Part shown: in pieces, positions 12,895-24,640 of the stretch
Layout of the letters: each line of letters starts with the position of its first letter
How positions within the stretch are numbered: position 1 is the first letter of the stretch
Assembly: GCF_014839805.1 (NCBI RefSeq)
Contig: NC_051141.1
Location: 19,290,777-19,354,776 of the forward strand
Direction: 5' to 3'
DNA length: 64,000 bases
Origin: Manduca sexta
Taxonomy: Eukaryota > Arthropoda > Insecta > Lepidoptera > Sphingidae
The notes under the pieces: model-generated
The model's input: only the letters and a program-made list of their open reading frames with translations
Databases searched by the model: none
What the model was told of the DNA's origin: nothing
Program-made: the position numbers and the translations under genes

Positions 12895-13032
12895 TTAGCA
12901 AAAGGTCAATCTCTTTATTTGAGCTTTCATCTCTTCAGGTATGCATTGCAAACCGAAGGATATTAGTTTGCGTACTGCGCAGACATACAAGACGTCTGAT
13001 GACAAAATATCCTTGAATTGCAATTTTATATC
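12895..13032 (-). CDS. Possible terminal coding exon, unrecognised
   Basis: Downstream of the Lys/Asp-rich exon on the same strand, an AG at 13034-13033 precedes 45 open codons ending in TAA. The peptide includes DILSSDVLYVCAVRKLIS and CIPEEMKAQIKRLTF, a plausible mix of charged and hydrophobic residues. AATAAA on the minus strand lies about 100 bases after the stop (near 12791-12796). The acceptor pyrimidine tract is weak and the phase (0) does not match the phase-1 donor at 13673, so at least one more exon would be needed. It may be chance. Confidence 0.25.
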   Translation of the reverse strand, partial: DIKLQFKDILSSDVLYVCAVRKLISFGLQCIPEEMKAQIKRLTFC

Positions 13033-13672
13033 CTATGAACTTCTATTTCAAAACTATCTAATGGAGAAACGCCATCAGTTTCAAAACTCAGTGAAAATTT
13101 AATTTAGCGCCATCTATCTTTCAATCTAGTAAATTATGACAAAACTGCGTCATAGTTATACTGCAGACATTTAACCAAACTTTTATGCAAAACAATCTCA
13201 TTCGTTGTCCACAAAATTTTGACTATTAGTAATACTTAAATAAGCTGATGCACAAGATGTCCATGATACACAATGCTAACTGAAAGTCAACCGTATGCAC
13301 ATGCACACATGGGTGTCATTTTAATAACAACAATGTGTTTCTGCGACGATGTTTCAATTTCGTTTAAAACTAGGCTTAGGCGTAAAAACCTGGCACTAGG
13401 TAATGATTATCCGATGAAATGCTGTAATTCACTCATTTAGTATCATCGATAATGCATTAAATATTAAAAAAAAAAACTGATTGTACTAATATAGACGTAG
13501 ATATTATAACTTTGTTTGCAAAGGGTAGTCTCTGGAACTACCAAGATAATTCCAAAAAACACAAACTGCTTTATCTTATTACCATAGAGTGTATTTTTAA
13601 TTCTTCATCCCGAACAGACATGCGAACCGAGAAGGCAAAGCATTATCAACAATAAACTTTAAATCAACTTAC

Positions 13673-13817
13673 CTTTATCCTTCTTAATATCAGTCTTGAT
13701 TTTATCATCTTTTTTAGCATTGTCCTTCTTAATATCGTCCTTCGTAACATCACCAATCTTAATCCATATCACTAACTTTGTTTCCTCGTCGGTTTCAGTT
13801 AACTCGTGTGTAATCAT
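13673..13817 (-). CDS. Candidate first coding exon of an unrecognised Lys/Asp-rich protein
   Basis: On the minus strand an ATG at 13817 opens 48 codons plus one base and ends at a strong donor (AAAG, then GTAAGTTG; GT at 13672-13671). The peptide starts MITHELTETDEETKLV, continues IWIKIGDV, and finishes in a charged run of KKD-type repeats (KDDIKKDN, KKDDKIK, DIKKDK). A TCAGT initiator lies ~25 bases upstream on the minus strand (about 13838-13842). I do not recognise the family. The charged repeat suggests a flexible linker. It could be a real 5' exon, or an open stretch that happens to end at a donor-like site. The next exon is not certain (see 12895-13032, whose phase does not join directly). 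Confidence 0.42.
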
Positions 13818-15759
13818 CGTGAAAAAAGCCGATACACCGACTGAACAAACTTATTGTCCCGAGACGACCACTTTGCACAATAAGAAGATTGGCACAGGGG
13901 CGTTTTAAACAGAGTGGATACGTAGCTTTCAAGTATTGATCCAGGTAAATAGTCCACTAGCGCCACCAAGGCTTCATACTTTATAAATTTATTCTGAAAT
14001 GCGCCATCTACCATTCACAGCAGGTATTTTCATTTTAACTGACGAACTAAAACTCAGCGGCTGGATATTGTACTGAAACTGAGGCATGCCGCCATACCGT
14101 AGTTTACACAACAGATAGAGGAAGTTAGTGTCGATCGTAAGGCCTGGAATACATGTACTCCATATAAGAAGAAAACTAATTTGGGATTATCTGCCATAGT
14201 AGTTCAGTATCTATAGCAATTACCACTAATATGACATTTGTAAAGCGCAGTATTAGCCTTTTTTAGCTCTTGACGGCAATAGAAAATCATAGAAAAATTT
14301 CATTGGGATCCACATATAGTATAAATCGACGTCGCCTATGAAAACTCGCATTGCTCTAAAGATTATGGTAAAGTCACTCGTGCGACACACATACAACGCA
14401 TTTAAACCCAGGTAGAAACATACATATTGAAATAGGGAACACAATAAATAAATGAATGTGTTCATATTTTTTGATCAAACAAGCATACGGTTCACCTAAT
14501 GATAAGTGACCACTGCTGGCCTAGAACATATACTTAATATACATTTCTTAAACTTAAGTTTATACATAAAATAAAATGCCTAGACCGCGTACAATACATT
14601 GCGACATGGGACAAATTAGCTCTACTTTGATGTCAAGCCCATTTTTAACGAGCAAGGAGTATTCAACAGCCTATTTATTAGGCAGTAATATTTTTTTTAA
14701 AACTAGACAACCATTCCTTAACAAATCAAATGAGCAAAATTGTTCCATACGCACATATACACATCGACAACTCGTATGAAAAAAATGTAGTGAACCAATG
14801 TGAACAAAAATACCAGTATGTAATATTATTTACGCGTAGTGTATGCAAATATCCGAATCGTAAAATTTCGAGTGTTCCGATTGAGCTTGATTGATTTAAT
14901 GGCTTGTAATTAATTATATTTAACATCAATACTCCATAACAAACTCACAACTGATAACGCAAAATAACTAATCATAATATGACAGCAAATTAATCACACC
15001 AAAACAGGGTTTAATGAATTGTAATATGGAATAACAGAGTGGAACGGACTGCGAGAGGATGGTATGCAGGATGGAGCCCAGGGTCCAGGACACATAACTC
15101 GCTATTTGAAATAACATAAATATTTAACATATCGCTTAGTTTAAAAGTAAATACTACCAGGATGATATCACAAAACAGTCATTAAAATTTTATTTATCAT
15201 TTAAATGTTTAAATAATTTAAAAATTTCAAGAACAAAAAGCATTTTTACTTAATATAATCATGTGGTATTATTGATATATGTAAAATAAAGTAAACAATT
15301 AAACTTCGCAGAGCTTTTTTCTGTCCTACTAATTGCAGGGTACTAGAATTTTTTTTTTTCATTTTGGCCATGCCTTGAGCTATGGCCTTAATATGTTTTG
15401 TAATAGGGTTTAAATAATATGGACTCATGAAAAACATCCTTTGAATTAAATAATATATATATCTGGAAATTTATCCACAATCAATAGGTACAACTTTTAA
15501 GTATTTAACCCAGTGCAGTGTATAAAAGCATGTGCTAAGATAAAAATCTTTGAATTGATTTTAATAATATTATATTGTTATATCTGCCAAATTCCATGTT
15601 ATAGGCTTTATATTGATTTTACCATAGTAACTTATCAAAATTATGTATCATAAAAACATTTTAATAAAATCAAAGTTGTATCTACATAATATGGAAACAG
15701 GTAGATGCCACCTGTTTATTTTTGATGGGATAGGCAGAGTAGTAATTTTGCTTGCTTGT

Positions 15760-15852
15760 TTCATGATGTGATTGCGGGTTAACCTTACATGTACTGGACC
15801 GCAGAATAGTTTTATAGCTATCGAGCACACAATACAACTATGCCACTGGCTT
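15760..15852 (-). repeat. SINE-B head fragment, reverse
   Basis: Ends 'acaatacaactatgccactg', the reversed family head; the rest is eroded. Confidence 0.42.
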
Positions 15853-16020
15853 AAGTACCTTTATTACTCTGAGATATTATATAACAGCAGCTAACTATGT
15901 GAATGTTGTGATAGGCATATTGGCACCTTTTGACAGTTGGAGAATAACTTATTAATAAAAAGTCAATAAATTAATGACAACAGCCCTACCCTCTGAATAA
16001 TGTTTCAGAAACCTATATTG

Positions 16021-16040
16021 ATTTGACAGCGCTGTCAAAT
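16021..16040. repeat. 20-bp perfect palindrome
   Basis: ATTTGACAGCGCTGTCAAAT equals its own reverse complement. A related core 'ttttgacagcgttgtcaa' occurs at 19287. Such TGACAG cores are often found in insect MITEs. Confidence 0.7.
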
Positions 16041-17231
16041 GAAAATAGGTGTTAGTTACCCATTACTTTGATAAACCTTTCAGAACCCCAGCAATAATGT
16101 GGTATATATATTTTTTTTTTCAATATTGCAATATTAGGCTTTTCTAAGAAATTGACATTTATTCCTAACTTGCCTTATTTTTTGGGACAATTTAAAATAA
16201 GGCAGATACATATTAAATAATTCATGATCCCAGATGACCAGTCATTGCAGATACAATACACTTTGTAACAAACAACACAGTGAAACAACATAAAATTTAT
16301 TGTAAATTATTATAATTTCAGAATAATAATGTCACCTTCCCTTCATCCCATTCATTTTTTTAGTTCGAAACCTACTTTTGGATTTATTCTAAGTTTGTTA
16401 AACAATATTGTTGTTTAAGATAAGTCGACATTGTTATTACAGCATCGCTTTGTCAATTGAAGAATAACTATTAGGCCGGCCAAATTATATTAATCATCAA
16501 TCATATTTCATCTGTTGACATTCTATCTAAAGAGCACTAACTATATTGACAGGGAAGCGGGTATACATCCTTCATCTATCAACATTATTTCTGGACAGCA
16601 CTCCTCTAAGCATCAGAGGCAGTGGGGTCACTGCTGTGCCCATATGAAAAAAGTTGTTAAATTTAATAGAAACCATATAGCTTGTTGGCAAATGTATTGC
16701 TCAAACTTGGTTGCTTGGTTGTGTGCGACTTATTACATGAGGTATAAAAAATATATAAGAAAACCATTTAAGAATAAATCTATATGACCAATGTAAAAAT
16801 ATTACAGGTGTCTTCCTTCTTCGAATTTAATAATAAAAAATACACAAGAGTGTTTCTATAACAAATGGCTTAGTACATGTGCTATTATGCACTTATATTC
16901 AAGTTTGATGTGTAATTTAGATTCTAAATGAATTCTCAAACGCTCTGTAGGCCGATTAGTATGAATAAGTTAGCACATTCCGCCGTGAAGTCAAGACAAA
17001 TTATTAATCGATCGAACCTATTAGCAAATGCATTATGAATAAGGCAAGCGCCCACAATGTGTACCTATGGCTTGAAGTAACCTGCATTATAGCCCTTGTT
17101 TACATTATTGAAGCCTAACAATTTTACAACAAGGTTACTGGACTCGTCTTTAATATTCAAGAAAACAAATGCAGCGATTACGAGGTTCGTCTGATGACAA
17201 TTCGTTAATTTTTTTATTGTTTTGCTCTTAC

Positions 17232-17373
17232 CTGTGGCAGCCGATACTCGAACATACACTTTGCTCAGCGGTATTATAGGCACTTGCATTCTCTTTTCCT
17301 CGTCCATAAACTCTTTAACTTTTAATATTATTTCACGAACTTCGCTAGTTATATTCCTAGGCATATTGCACAC
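17232..17373 (-). CDS. Transposase-type helix-turn-helix exon (or domesticated relic)
   Basis: The minus-strand ORF starts at 17373 (second ATG at 17364). It reads PRNITSEVREIILKVKEFM, then DEEKRMQVPIIPLSKV and RVSAATG before a donor (CACAG, then GTAAGAGC; GT at 17231-17230). From recall, the pattern 'EVREII.KV..FM..EK....PII.L.KV..RV.AATG' resembles the N-terminal HTH of Tc1/IS630-like transposases found in Lepidoptera and other insects. After the donor the open frame continues to 17065 with unrelated low-complexity residues ending YFKP, which looks like intron read-through. No DDE catalytic exon was found nearby, so this is either a fragment or the first exon of a longer gene on the minus strand. 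Confidence 0.45.
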
Positions 17374-18212
17374 TTAATTGCAGTGATTTGGAATAACAAA
17401 AACACAAACGACATCAATGGCCGATGTTGTCAATGCGACATTGTCAAAATTTAGATATGGCGGTTGGGGCCAGTGCTTTCGGATACACATCGTATTGTTT
17501 ACATGAAGCAAACAATATGTAATAAATTATAATTACTTTATAATACCAAATAATAATAGTATTTATGGTTTTGAAATTATCTATAATACTTATTGGAAGT
17601 GGAAGAAATTATCTTATTACAGATTTCCTGTTTAAATGTATATTTATAAAATAAGAAACTTTTACAAAAAAACCGAAATATTCGATCTTTTCAGATATCG
17701 AAAATAAAGTGATTCGGTGAAGTCGTACGCTTTCGTAAAATATTTATTTTTATTTATTTCAAATACGTAGGTACTCAATGGGCATATAAGTTACAGTCTA
17801 TTTTGCAAGTGGTTTCCAAATAAGCTGCGCTTGTGTCTTGGACTACCATAATAAAAAATACTTACAACAAAAGTGATTAGCCGCGAGAAAATAGATAAAA
17901 CAGTATGTAGATATTAGGTTAACAAACAAATTAATTAAATAATAGGTATAATAGTATGAAAAAAAAGAAAATTCTAAGACAAGCGTCGGCATATAAGCTA
18001 CTCGTTTCGCAAGGTATATTGTGGGTGCTTGTGGAGCGGAGCATGGTGAATGTAAGAGGAGTGTGCGTTAAGATGATTAGTAAACGATAGCTACTTTGAT
18101 AATTTTAGAAAATAATCTATTAATAAGATTGTGTACCTATGTGTTAAATTATCTATTTCAATGTAATGAACGCGTAGGAGAAAGTACGGAGTACTTAAGT
18201 TTTGTTTTTGCT

Positions 18213-18272
18213 GTAGAGTGCGTTCGGCTAATTTCGGACGGTTTTTCGGTGTGTTGCGAGGAATCTCGAAAA
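18213..18272 (+). repeat. Short repeat G, copy 1
   Basis: 'gttcggctaatttcggacgg' and 'tttttcggtgtgtt' recur in the same orientation at 60316. Confidence 0.5.
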
Positions 18273-18803
18273 TATTTTTTTTCTCATAATACTTAATTAC
18301 TTAATATGTAGCATTATAATATTCTGTAGTTTAATATTTTCTATCTATTAAGTACTTTAATGACACCAAAAAATGAGACTGGCTCATCGCACGCAGCACA
18401 CAGAAGGTACAATTGCGCAACTCAGCTTGGCCGACTTGAAGCTAGTCACGAGTGAAAGTACATGCTTAAAACTTCACGCCAGGTGTTATTACAGGCCGTG
18501 CCCATAATTAATGAAGGTAAGTATATTACGTAAATATCACATCTTAGCATAAGTTGCTACCTACTCATGTTATAAATAATATTATGCATACACATTTTGG
18601 AAAAACACTAATCTTGTCTTCATATATATAGTTTATTATCATCTCTATCTTCTTTCGTCGCGTTCTGGACTTTACAGATAGCTGCGTATAACAACTAGGA
18701 TTACATTGCAATAAAATAAGATCTACCTATAGGTACTTAAGTACTTCATATTCTTAAGTTTTCATGTAAATTGAGTGTACGACGTTAGATGATTTACTTA
18801 ATG

Positions 18804-18938
18804 TTTGTAGAGACAAAAGCTTGTCGCAAAATTTACTTGAGTAGATAAAAAAAATAATAAAAAAAAAGTGATACAATAATTATGTATGTATTGACAAAAG
18901 TACTTACATCTCGCGACAAGCTTTAATCTCTACAAAGT
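18804..18938. mobile_element. MITE-like element with ~24-bp inverted ends
   Basis: TTTGTAGAGACAAAAGCTTG at the left, and CAAGCTTTAATCTCTACAAA at the right as its inverse (two mismatches). The interior is AT-rich. Non-autonomous. Confidence 0.62.
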
Positions 18939-19431
18939 TTAAAATAAAGTTCGATTCAATTTAGTCTGTTTTTCTTTTTAGAGTATCGAAATAAAAGCTA
19001 TTCTTTAATATTTTTTTTACCAAGTATTAAGTTTTTCTATCGACCTGCTTCATCGTATAGCAAAAGTAAGCGACTGAGGTTGCCGTGTCGGGGTAAGACC
19101 ATTTGAATTTATTTCATCCTGTAAATTGTATAATTTATTTATTTATTGATAGCTAACATTTATAGATGGATTGATCAACCCGAAGAAAGGTCTGAGAATA
19201 ATAACTAAAGCTAGGAGACATTAGCAAAAATTTCTTTAGTTTCCCATAGTATGTATGTATCACCGTCTTTAGCCTTTTTGCGCCGTTTTGACAGCGTTGT
19301 CAACAAATAATAATTACTGCCCTATTATCTAAGATCTATTATAATTCTTGCCACAAATATTATAATTCTCTTTGTTGTAATTATTCTTTTTGAATACTAC
19401 AACAGTTTCCTTGTAATTAATAAATATAAAA

Positions 19432-21727
19432 ATGTATGGTCGGAACGATTTCCAAGGGTCGTACTACGATCACCTTTGCTCGATCATCCCGCAGAAGGAC
19501 GTGTTACAGACAGACATCCTAGGCAACGGTTTTGGAGTAATACTGAAGAGGTGGTGGAACGATATGTTCCTCCTCTCGTATAGCGACCGACGGTCACAGG
19601 TGTATTTCACCAGCTCTCACGCCATGCGCATGGAAAGAGTCAAACAGTACCGCCGGTATCGAAGTCGCATACATCCTTTTAGTAAGTTCAGGTAATGAAT
19701 TCTATTCAATTTGCTCAGTTAGAAAAGTATAAGTTACACGGGCAAATTGAGAGGAGAACAGGAAACCACACGGCTGCGATTTCGTATCTCATAACCGGAT
19801 TTTGTAGTCGAAAATGGTGTACTTTGGTTTAGTTTTTTTAAAAACGAAAACATATTTGTCGATAAAGATTAAACAATAGCATTTATTTCCAGGAACTCCT
19901 GGGATGGGCTCATGCTGGTTGTGTTCATAACAAAGAAATTTATATTTCACCATAACACTTCAGTATTATTCGGGCAAGTGTCCCCCGCTCTGTACTACAT
20001 CGCGGTTATTTTTGAAGTCATCATACTGGTAGACTTGCTCGTCAACTTTAAAACTGGATACATAGACAAAGAAGCCAAAAAAGTTGTACTGAACGCGAAG
20101 AAGGGTCTGTTGGAGTATTGTTGTACGAAGCTCTTTCTTCACTGCGCATCGGCTATACCTCTTCAAACTATAATGTTTATGAGATACGGTCTTGAAATTG
20201 ACTGCTGCCTCTGCAAGACTAACTACTTCGTCTCCACCTTAAGGATCATAAATACCGTCAGTCTGTACAGAGTTTTCGAGACAACCAAGTATTGGATTCG
20301 AGGCCGTGCTTCCTCTAAAATTACTCACGTGTATAAATTTCTCCGTATCATAGTTTTAGGATTCATCACGATGATGCAGTTTTATGATTTGGTTGACACC
20401 ATTGGATTGATAAATATTATAAACACTGGGGAACTATACAATGATTCTCTTTATAGCATTCTCCTTATATCTAAATTTGGCGATCCGGAAACTATGAGTA
20501 ACTACAAATTGATCTGTTACAATTTTGGCAGAATTTGCAAATCCCTCCTACTTTTCACTTTTGGTTTTAGAAGCAGTGCGTACTATCTTGATAAAATGAC
20601 GTCACTGACAGCCTATATTATAGCCAATATATTTTACATGTGGTGTTTCCTCGAATGTTTTGCTTTCGTGAATTGGTTGAAGTTTCCGGAGGACCAAATC
20701 ATCATCAGCCAGGAAATAACCCTTAACTTAGTCCACTGCCGTCAGCTTCCAGACAAATTATGCGACAAAGTGAAATTGTATTTTGCCTTTAATAGTTCGA
20801 TTATGAGGAAAGTACAGACCATGAATGGACTGTACATATCTTTGCCTAAGATCCTGAAAAAGGAAGCCATGTTAAGCTGTTACCAGAAAAGATTAATGAA
20901 AATTCCGTTCTTCTCCGTTTGGCCGCTTGATATAATCGAGAAGGTTGTGCTGCTGCTGAAGGAGGAGGTTTATCTGAGGAATGATGCCTTAACTCAGGTA
21001 TTTAGCGTGGACATTACTTAAATAGTATTTTTGAGGTTTCCTCTTGCTATCATTGTTTACTTTATATGCTAGCCATGGGTAAGTGGAAAAGGTCTGATGA
21101 TAGTGGACGTCGGCGAGCTGGCGGTGTATTCTGCGCAGGAGCAGGAGACAGGACACCTCATCGACGGAGACTATTTCGGCGAGCTCTCCCTTGTCACTGA
21201 CATGGAAGTGCGCATGTCATATGTCGTCGCTATTACTCCTTGTAAGGTGTGAACTGCATAATTATTAGACCATCATTGAATTCATTACTCATCATTATCA
21301 CAAAAGTCATCGTCAACATCATGATGCTATCATCAGTAGCTGCTACAGGATGTCAACAGATGAACACACGATTTCCAAAAAAAAAAAACAACATGACCCG
21401 TTAGAAGCGAGCTGCATCCAGCAGTTCGTTGGACCTTTATCAGGTCTGATCACTCTTGACACGCAATAAGCATGTTGTCCGGTAATTATTTTTGTTTCTT
21501 TTCACCCCCTTCGTCCTATCTATCTGATTTTATCATCCTCATTAACTCCGTTTAGCAATATTTAAACACGTCTATGAGTTAAGGAAATATTTCACGTTCA
21601 GATCTTAGTGCTACAAAAGTCTGCGTTTCGAGAGCTCATGAGAAATTACCCAGAAATGTTCTTCAACTTGAAAAACCAGCTGAAAAGGAAGTTTAGTTCA
21701 GCTGAGATCGAAGAGCCGCAAACGTAG
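19432..21727 (+). CDS. Divergent HCN/CNG-type cyclic-nucleotide-gated channel subunit, copy 1 (four exons, 554 aa)
   Basis: Exons 19432-19691, 19893-20997, 21073-21246 and 21602-21727 join in frame; every intron is GT..AG with phases 2, 0, 0, and the start has a clean aaaATG context. Seen: an HCN-like N-terminus ending in IHPFSKFR then N-W-D-LM leading into S1 (residues ~80-110); DLLVNFKTG at the S2-S3 end (~134-142); S4 around LRIINTVSLYRVF (~202-217) with only two arginines; pore helix CKSLLLFTFGF (~302-312) without GYG; S6 ~322-345; a C-linker; a cNMP-binding domain with DGDYFGELSLVTD followed by a basic VRMS; then a C-helix with NYPEMF. Family knowledge: HCN/CNG subunits are plasma-membrane cation channels gated by voltage and cAMP/cGMP. 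Inference: a cNMP-binding channel subunit whose voltage sensing and K+/Na+ selectivity are altered or lost. It is shorter than typical HCN proteins, lacking long termini. A tandem paralogue lies 4 kb downstream on the same strand. Confidence 0.88.
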
Positions 21728-21821
21728 TTTGTAATTATTATTTTATGCATTATTTAAGTTGCGTTATGCATCATATTAGTATGTTTTCCAGTATAAGATG
21801 GCTGTTGGTATGTGTTAGTTT

Positions 21822-21827
21822 AATAAA
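21822..21827 (+). promoter_or_regulatory. Polyadenylation signal AATAAA of channel copy 1
   Basis: AATAAA lies 95 bases after the TAG stop of the upstream channel gene, giving a plausible short 3' UTR. The pre-mRNA would be cleaved a few tens of bases further on. Confidence 0.55.
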
Positions 21828-24202
21828 CAGTTCTACATGGTTTTTGTGATTTAATTTATTTACCCTATATTTTTAAATAACAATAACATTAGATATTTTT
21901 ATGCTTATTAAACACTGTTCGTCTTTTATTGCATTTACATTCAAATAGCCACATTAAACTGACTTTTTTATTTAGCCATTTATTGAGCCAATTAATTAAA
22001 CCAATAATACATGACAACATGTTCGCTTCCTATAACATGGAAACATAACATAGTTGGCAAAATATCGTTGTGATGCGCTGCTACTGTCCCTTGAAAAGCA
22101 AACAATGTATCATGTTATGTTTTAAATAGTCTAATAAATAATATAACAACGTATAATGAGGAAATTTATTCATAAAATTAAAAAGAAAATTATATTGGTA
22201 AGCAAATGAATGATGAGACGAGGTAGTCAATCGACAAGCATATAGATACAAATATGTAGGTAGTAACTAGTATCAAAACTACTGAACAGATTTTAAGAAT
22301 ATTTCTATGGGACCAACCTGGAATAATATCCTTTCATATAAAAAAGTATTTTCTAAAAAGGTTCATAAATTACTGAAATCTGAGGTAACAGACATGAAAT
22401 AAATTACAAATTGAATTCAGAACCTTCTTTCTTTCAGTCAGGCAACAAATAATAATATGCACTGCGTGGGAAAGAACCATCATGACTAGCATAAGATAGT
22501 TTCATATCGTCCAGTAATCACAATGGGTACAATTTCCTTCATACCTCGTGAAGCATAAGTACTCGTAGCACTAATAGGTATTGCTGTTAGTTGAAAAAAA
22601 TAGAAATAATACATGCTAGGTTATAGTAATATTGTGACCATATTATGAACTCTCCAAAGATTAACCATCTTGCTTCTATATGAAACAGGTAATTTCATTT
22701 TATAAAATAAATAACGACAGTTAAAAGTACATTTATTGCATAGTTTGTTCTTATTCGCAAATGAATACACACTTATTTCAAAAACCGGTCTATTCAAACC
22801 TGGCTTTAACAGTTTTTATTCAAAGTACCTTTTAAAGGAACAATAGGCGAGATTAGCCGACGGCTAAAGAATAAATGAGATTTCGAGTTTCGATATAATA
22901 ACGCGAAAGCATTGAAATTCTCGTAGCATTTAAAAAATCTCTAGCGATTGTACGTTGCAAATAGGTATACAGGGTTCCTTTGAAACCTAACTAGATTCGG
23001 ACAAAGCACTGTCCAGCTGCAGGGGTCATTTTAATTTTGTATTGAAGCGTATCAAAGGATATGATCCTTCCAATCTCTTTGATACGTTTTGCACAAAGCT
23101 TAGTACTGGCAACATAATTGAACTAGGCTGCATACATTGACGCTGGTTGACGTAGGGGAGGCCACCTGACTGCGATCCTTTTACAAAGCTTAATTGTATT
23201 TTTCATAAATGGGTCCAAATCCCGTTTAAGATTATTTCACACTGGCGAAAGACTGCGACTTTTCGGACGCCGTTGCTTGCGTTTTTATAGAAATTTGTGG
23301 TGTGATCATAAATATATTTCTTGTTATTTAATTGATTCATTTTATTTACTATCTTCTTATAAATTATTTAGTCGTATATTTTATATCAAAATCGCAAAGC
23401 ATTTTCCATCAGTCGTATAAAAAAAATATTGTCAAAATATTTAATGTTTCTTATGAAATGAATCTACCTATGTATTGGTACGGTAATTGAAATCTGATTT
23501 TAATAATATTTAACATTTTATAAATTCAAATAAATTATTTTGTAGAAGTCCAGAATAGCAGATACCTACAGAACAAAAAGAGACCAAAAAATCAGGTAAT
23601 AAAAAAGGTAATAAAAAACAAAATTTTGAAACAAAACTCTTGTGGTTATTTTCAAGATGATTCAAATAGATCAATATCTGCTTTATACGAAGATATTTTG
23701 TCACGTCGATAGCATTAAAATCGCGGATCGTCGAATCGCGTTGTTTCGTGTGAATGCTACCTTAGGGTAAACAACGAGGGGAGTTCAGATCGCAAAGTCC
23801 AAACACAATGTAATTGAAAAGGGATAGGTACTTTTTACTTATTGTAATTTAGCAAACCGTATAATCTTTGTACTGGTTATATAATGGATGCTGTTGTATT
23901 ATATAAATATTATTAAACGTAGGAGATTCGTTAAATTTATGTAAATTTATTTTGAGTGAATTTATTCGTTGTTTATGAACGATTTTAGATACAATGTAAA
24001 AATGACTATGTAGTTTCCAATTAGTAATGCAAATCATGCGGTAGACGTTGATTTACGCCCTCTATCGGTATCACGTGAAATTTGAACAAGATTGTATACT
24101 GAAATAGGTTTTGCTTCAGGGCTCTCTTTAGTGCCTCTAGTAGTTATGTATTTCTACAGTAGATGGCGACAGTAACTATAGTTAAAATAATACAAACACA
24201 TC
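21828..24202. other. Intergenic DNA between the channel copies, left part
   Basis: AT-rich; a small hairpin (cgtatcaaag ... ctttgatacg) at 23048-23087 is the only structure noted. No exon of either channel gene was found. Confidence 0.45.
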
Positions 24203-24445
24203 ATGGATTTGTGCCCGAAGGTGTAAGCCAGCGACGAACGGTTATTGTCAATGGTGTAGGCAGAGATCTTAAGACTTTCCCGCCCTCACACCCACCATTA
24301 CAACTCCTGTAAGCCAGGATCTGCAGCGGCACGCATTTTATGACACCGAACAGTGAAGCTCGGCGAGTCTCATGGAAAACTAATATGTCATTATCCCGCA
24401 ACGAAATTAATCAAATAGAAAGATAGAGAGGAGTTGGAAATATTA
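24203..24445 (-). repeat. Repeat H, copy 1
   Basis: Contains 'ccctcacacccaccattaca', 'gtaagccaggatctgcagcg', 'agctcggcgagtctcatgg'; the reverse of 51120-51300. The 66-codon ORF on it is not a gene. Confidence 0.6.
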
Positions 24446-24462
24446 ATTTAGGTACAATGAAG

Positions 24463-24640
24463 GCAGAGATGTAACCAAGGCACCAATTTTTAGCCTGGGT
24501 GTTCCGTCCCATATTGTGATAAGGGGCAAGCCTATGACCATATCGGACACAAATATCTGACATCGGGTAATGGCAGAAAAACCTATTACCTCAGAGCGGT
24601 GGCCATGCCGCGTATTCAACTGCTTCGCAGCACTTTATGA
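24463..24640 (-). repeat. SINE-B, diverged reverse copy
   Basis: Carries 'gtgttccgtcccatattgtg' and 'gggcaagcctatgaccatat' in family order; B box lost. Confidence 0.6.

Larger units (their letters stand above)
13842..17231. other. Mostly unassigned intergenic DNA
   Basis: Several 60-70 codon ORFs have no coding character. A compact GC-rich island at 16545-16650 (gggaagcgggtatacatcct) and one at 15040-15105 are unexplained. A SINE-B scrap and the 20-bp palindrome are listed separately. Confidence 0.4.

Noticed and set aside
16515..16787. 90-codon plus-strand ORF
   Set aside because: Low-complexity end (KKYIRKPFKNKS), no motif, no splice or start support.
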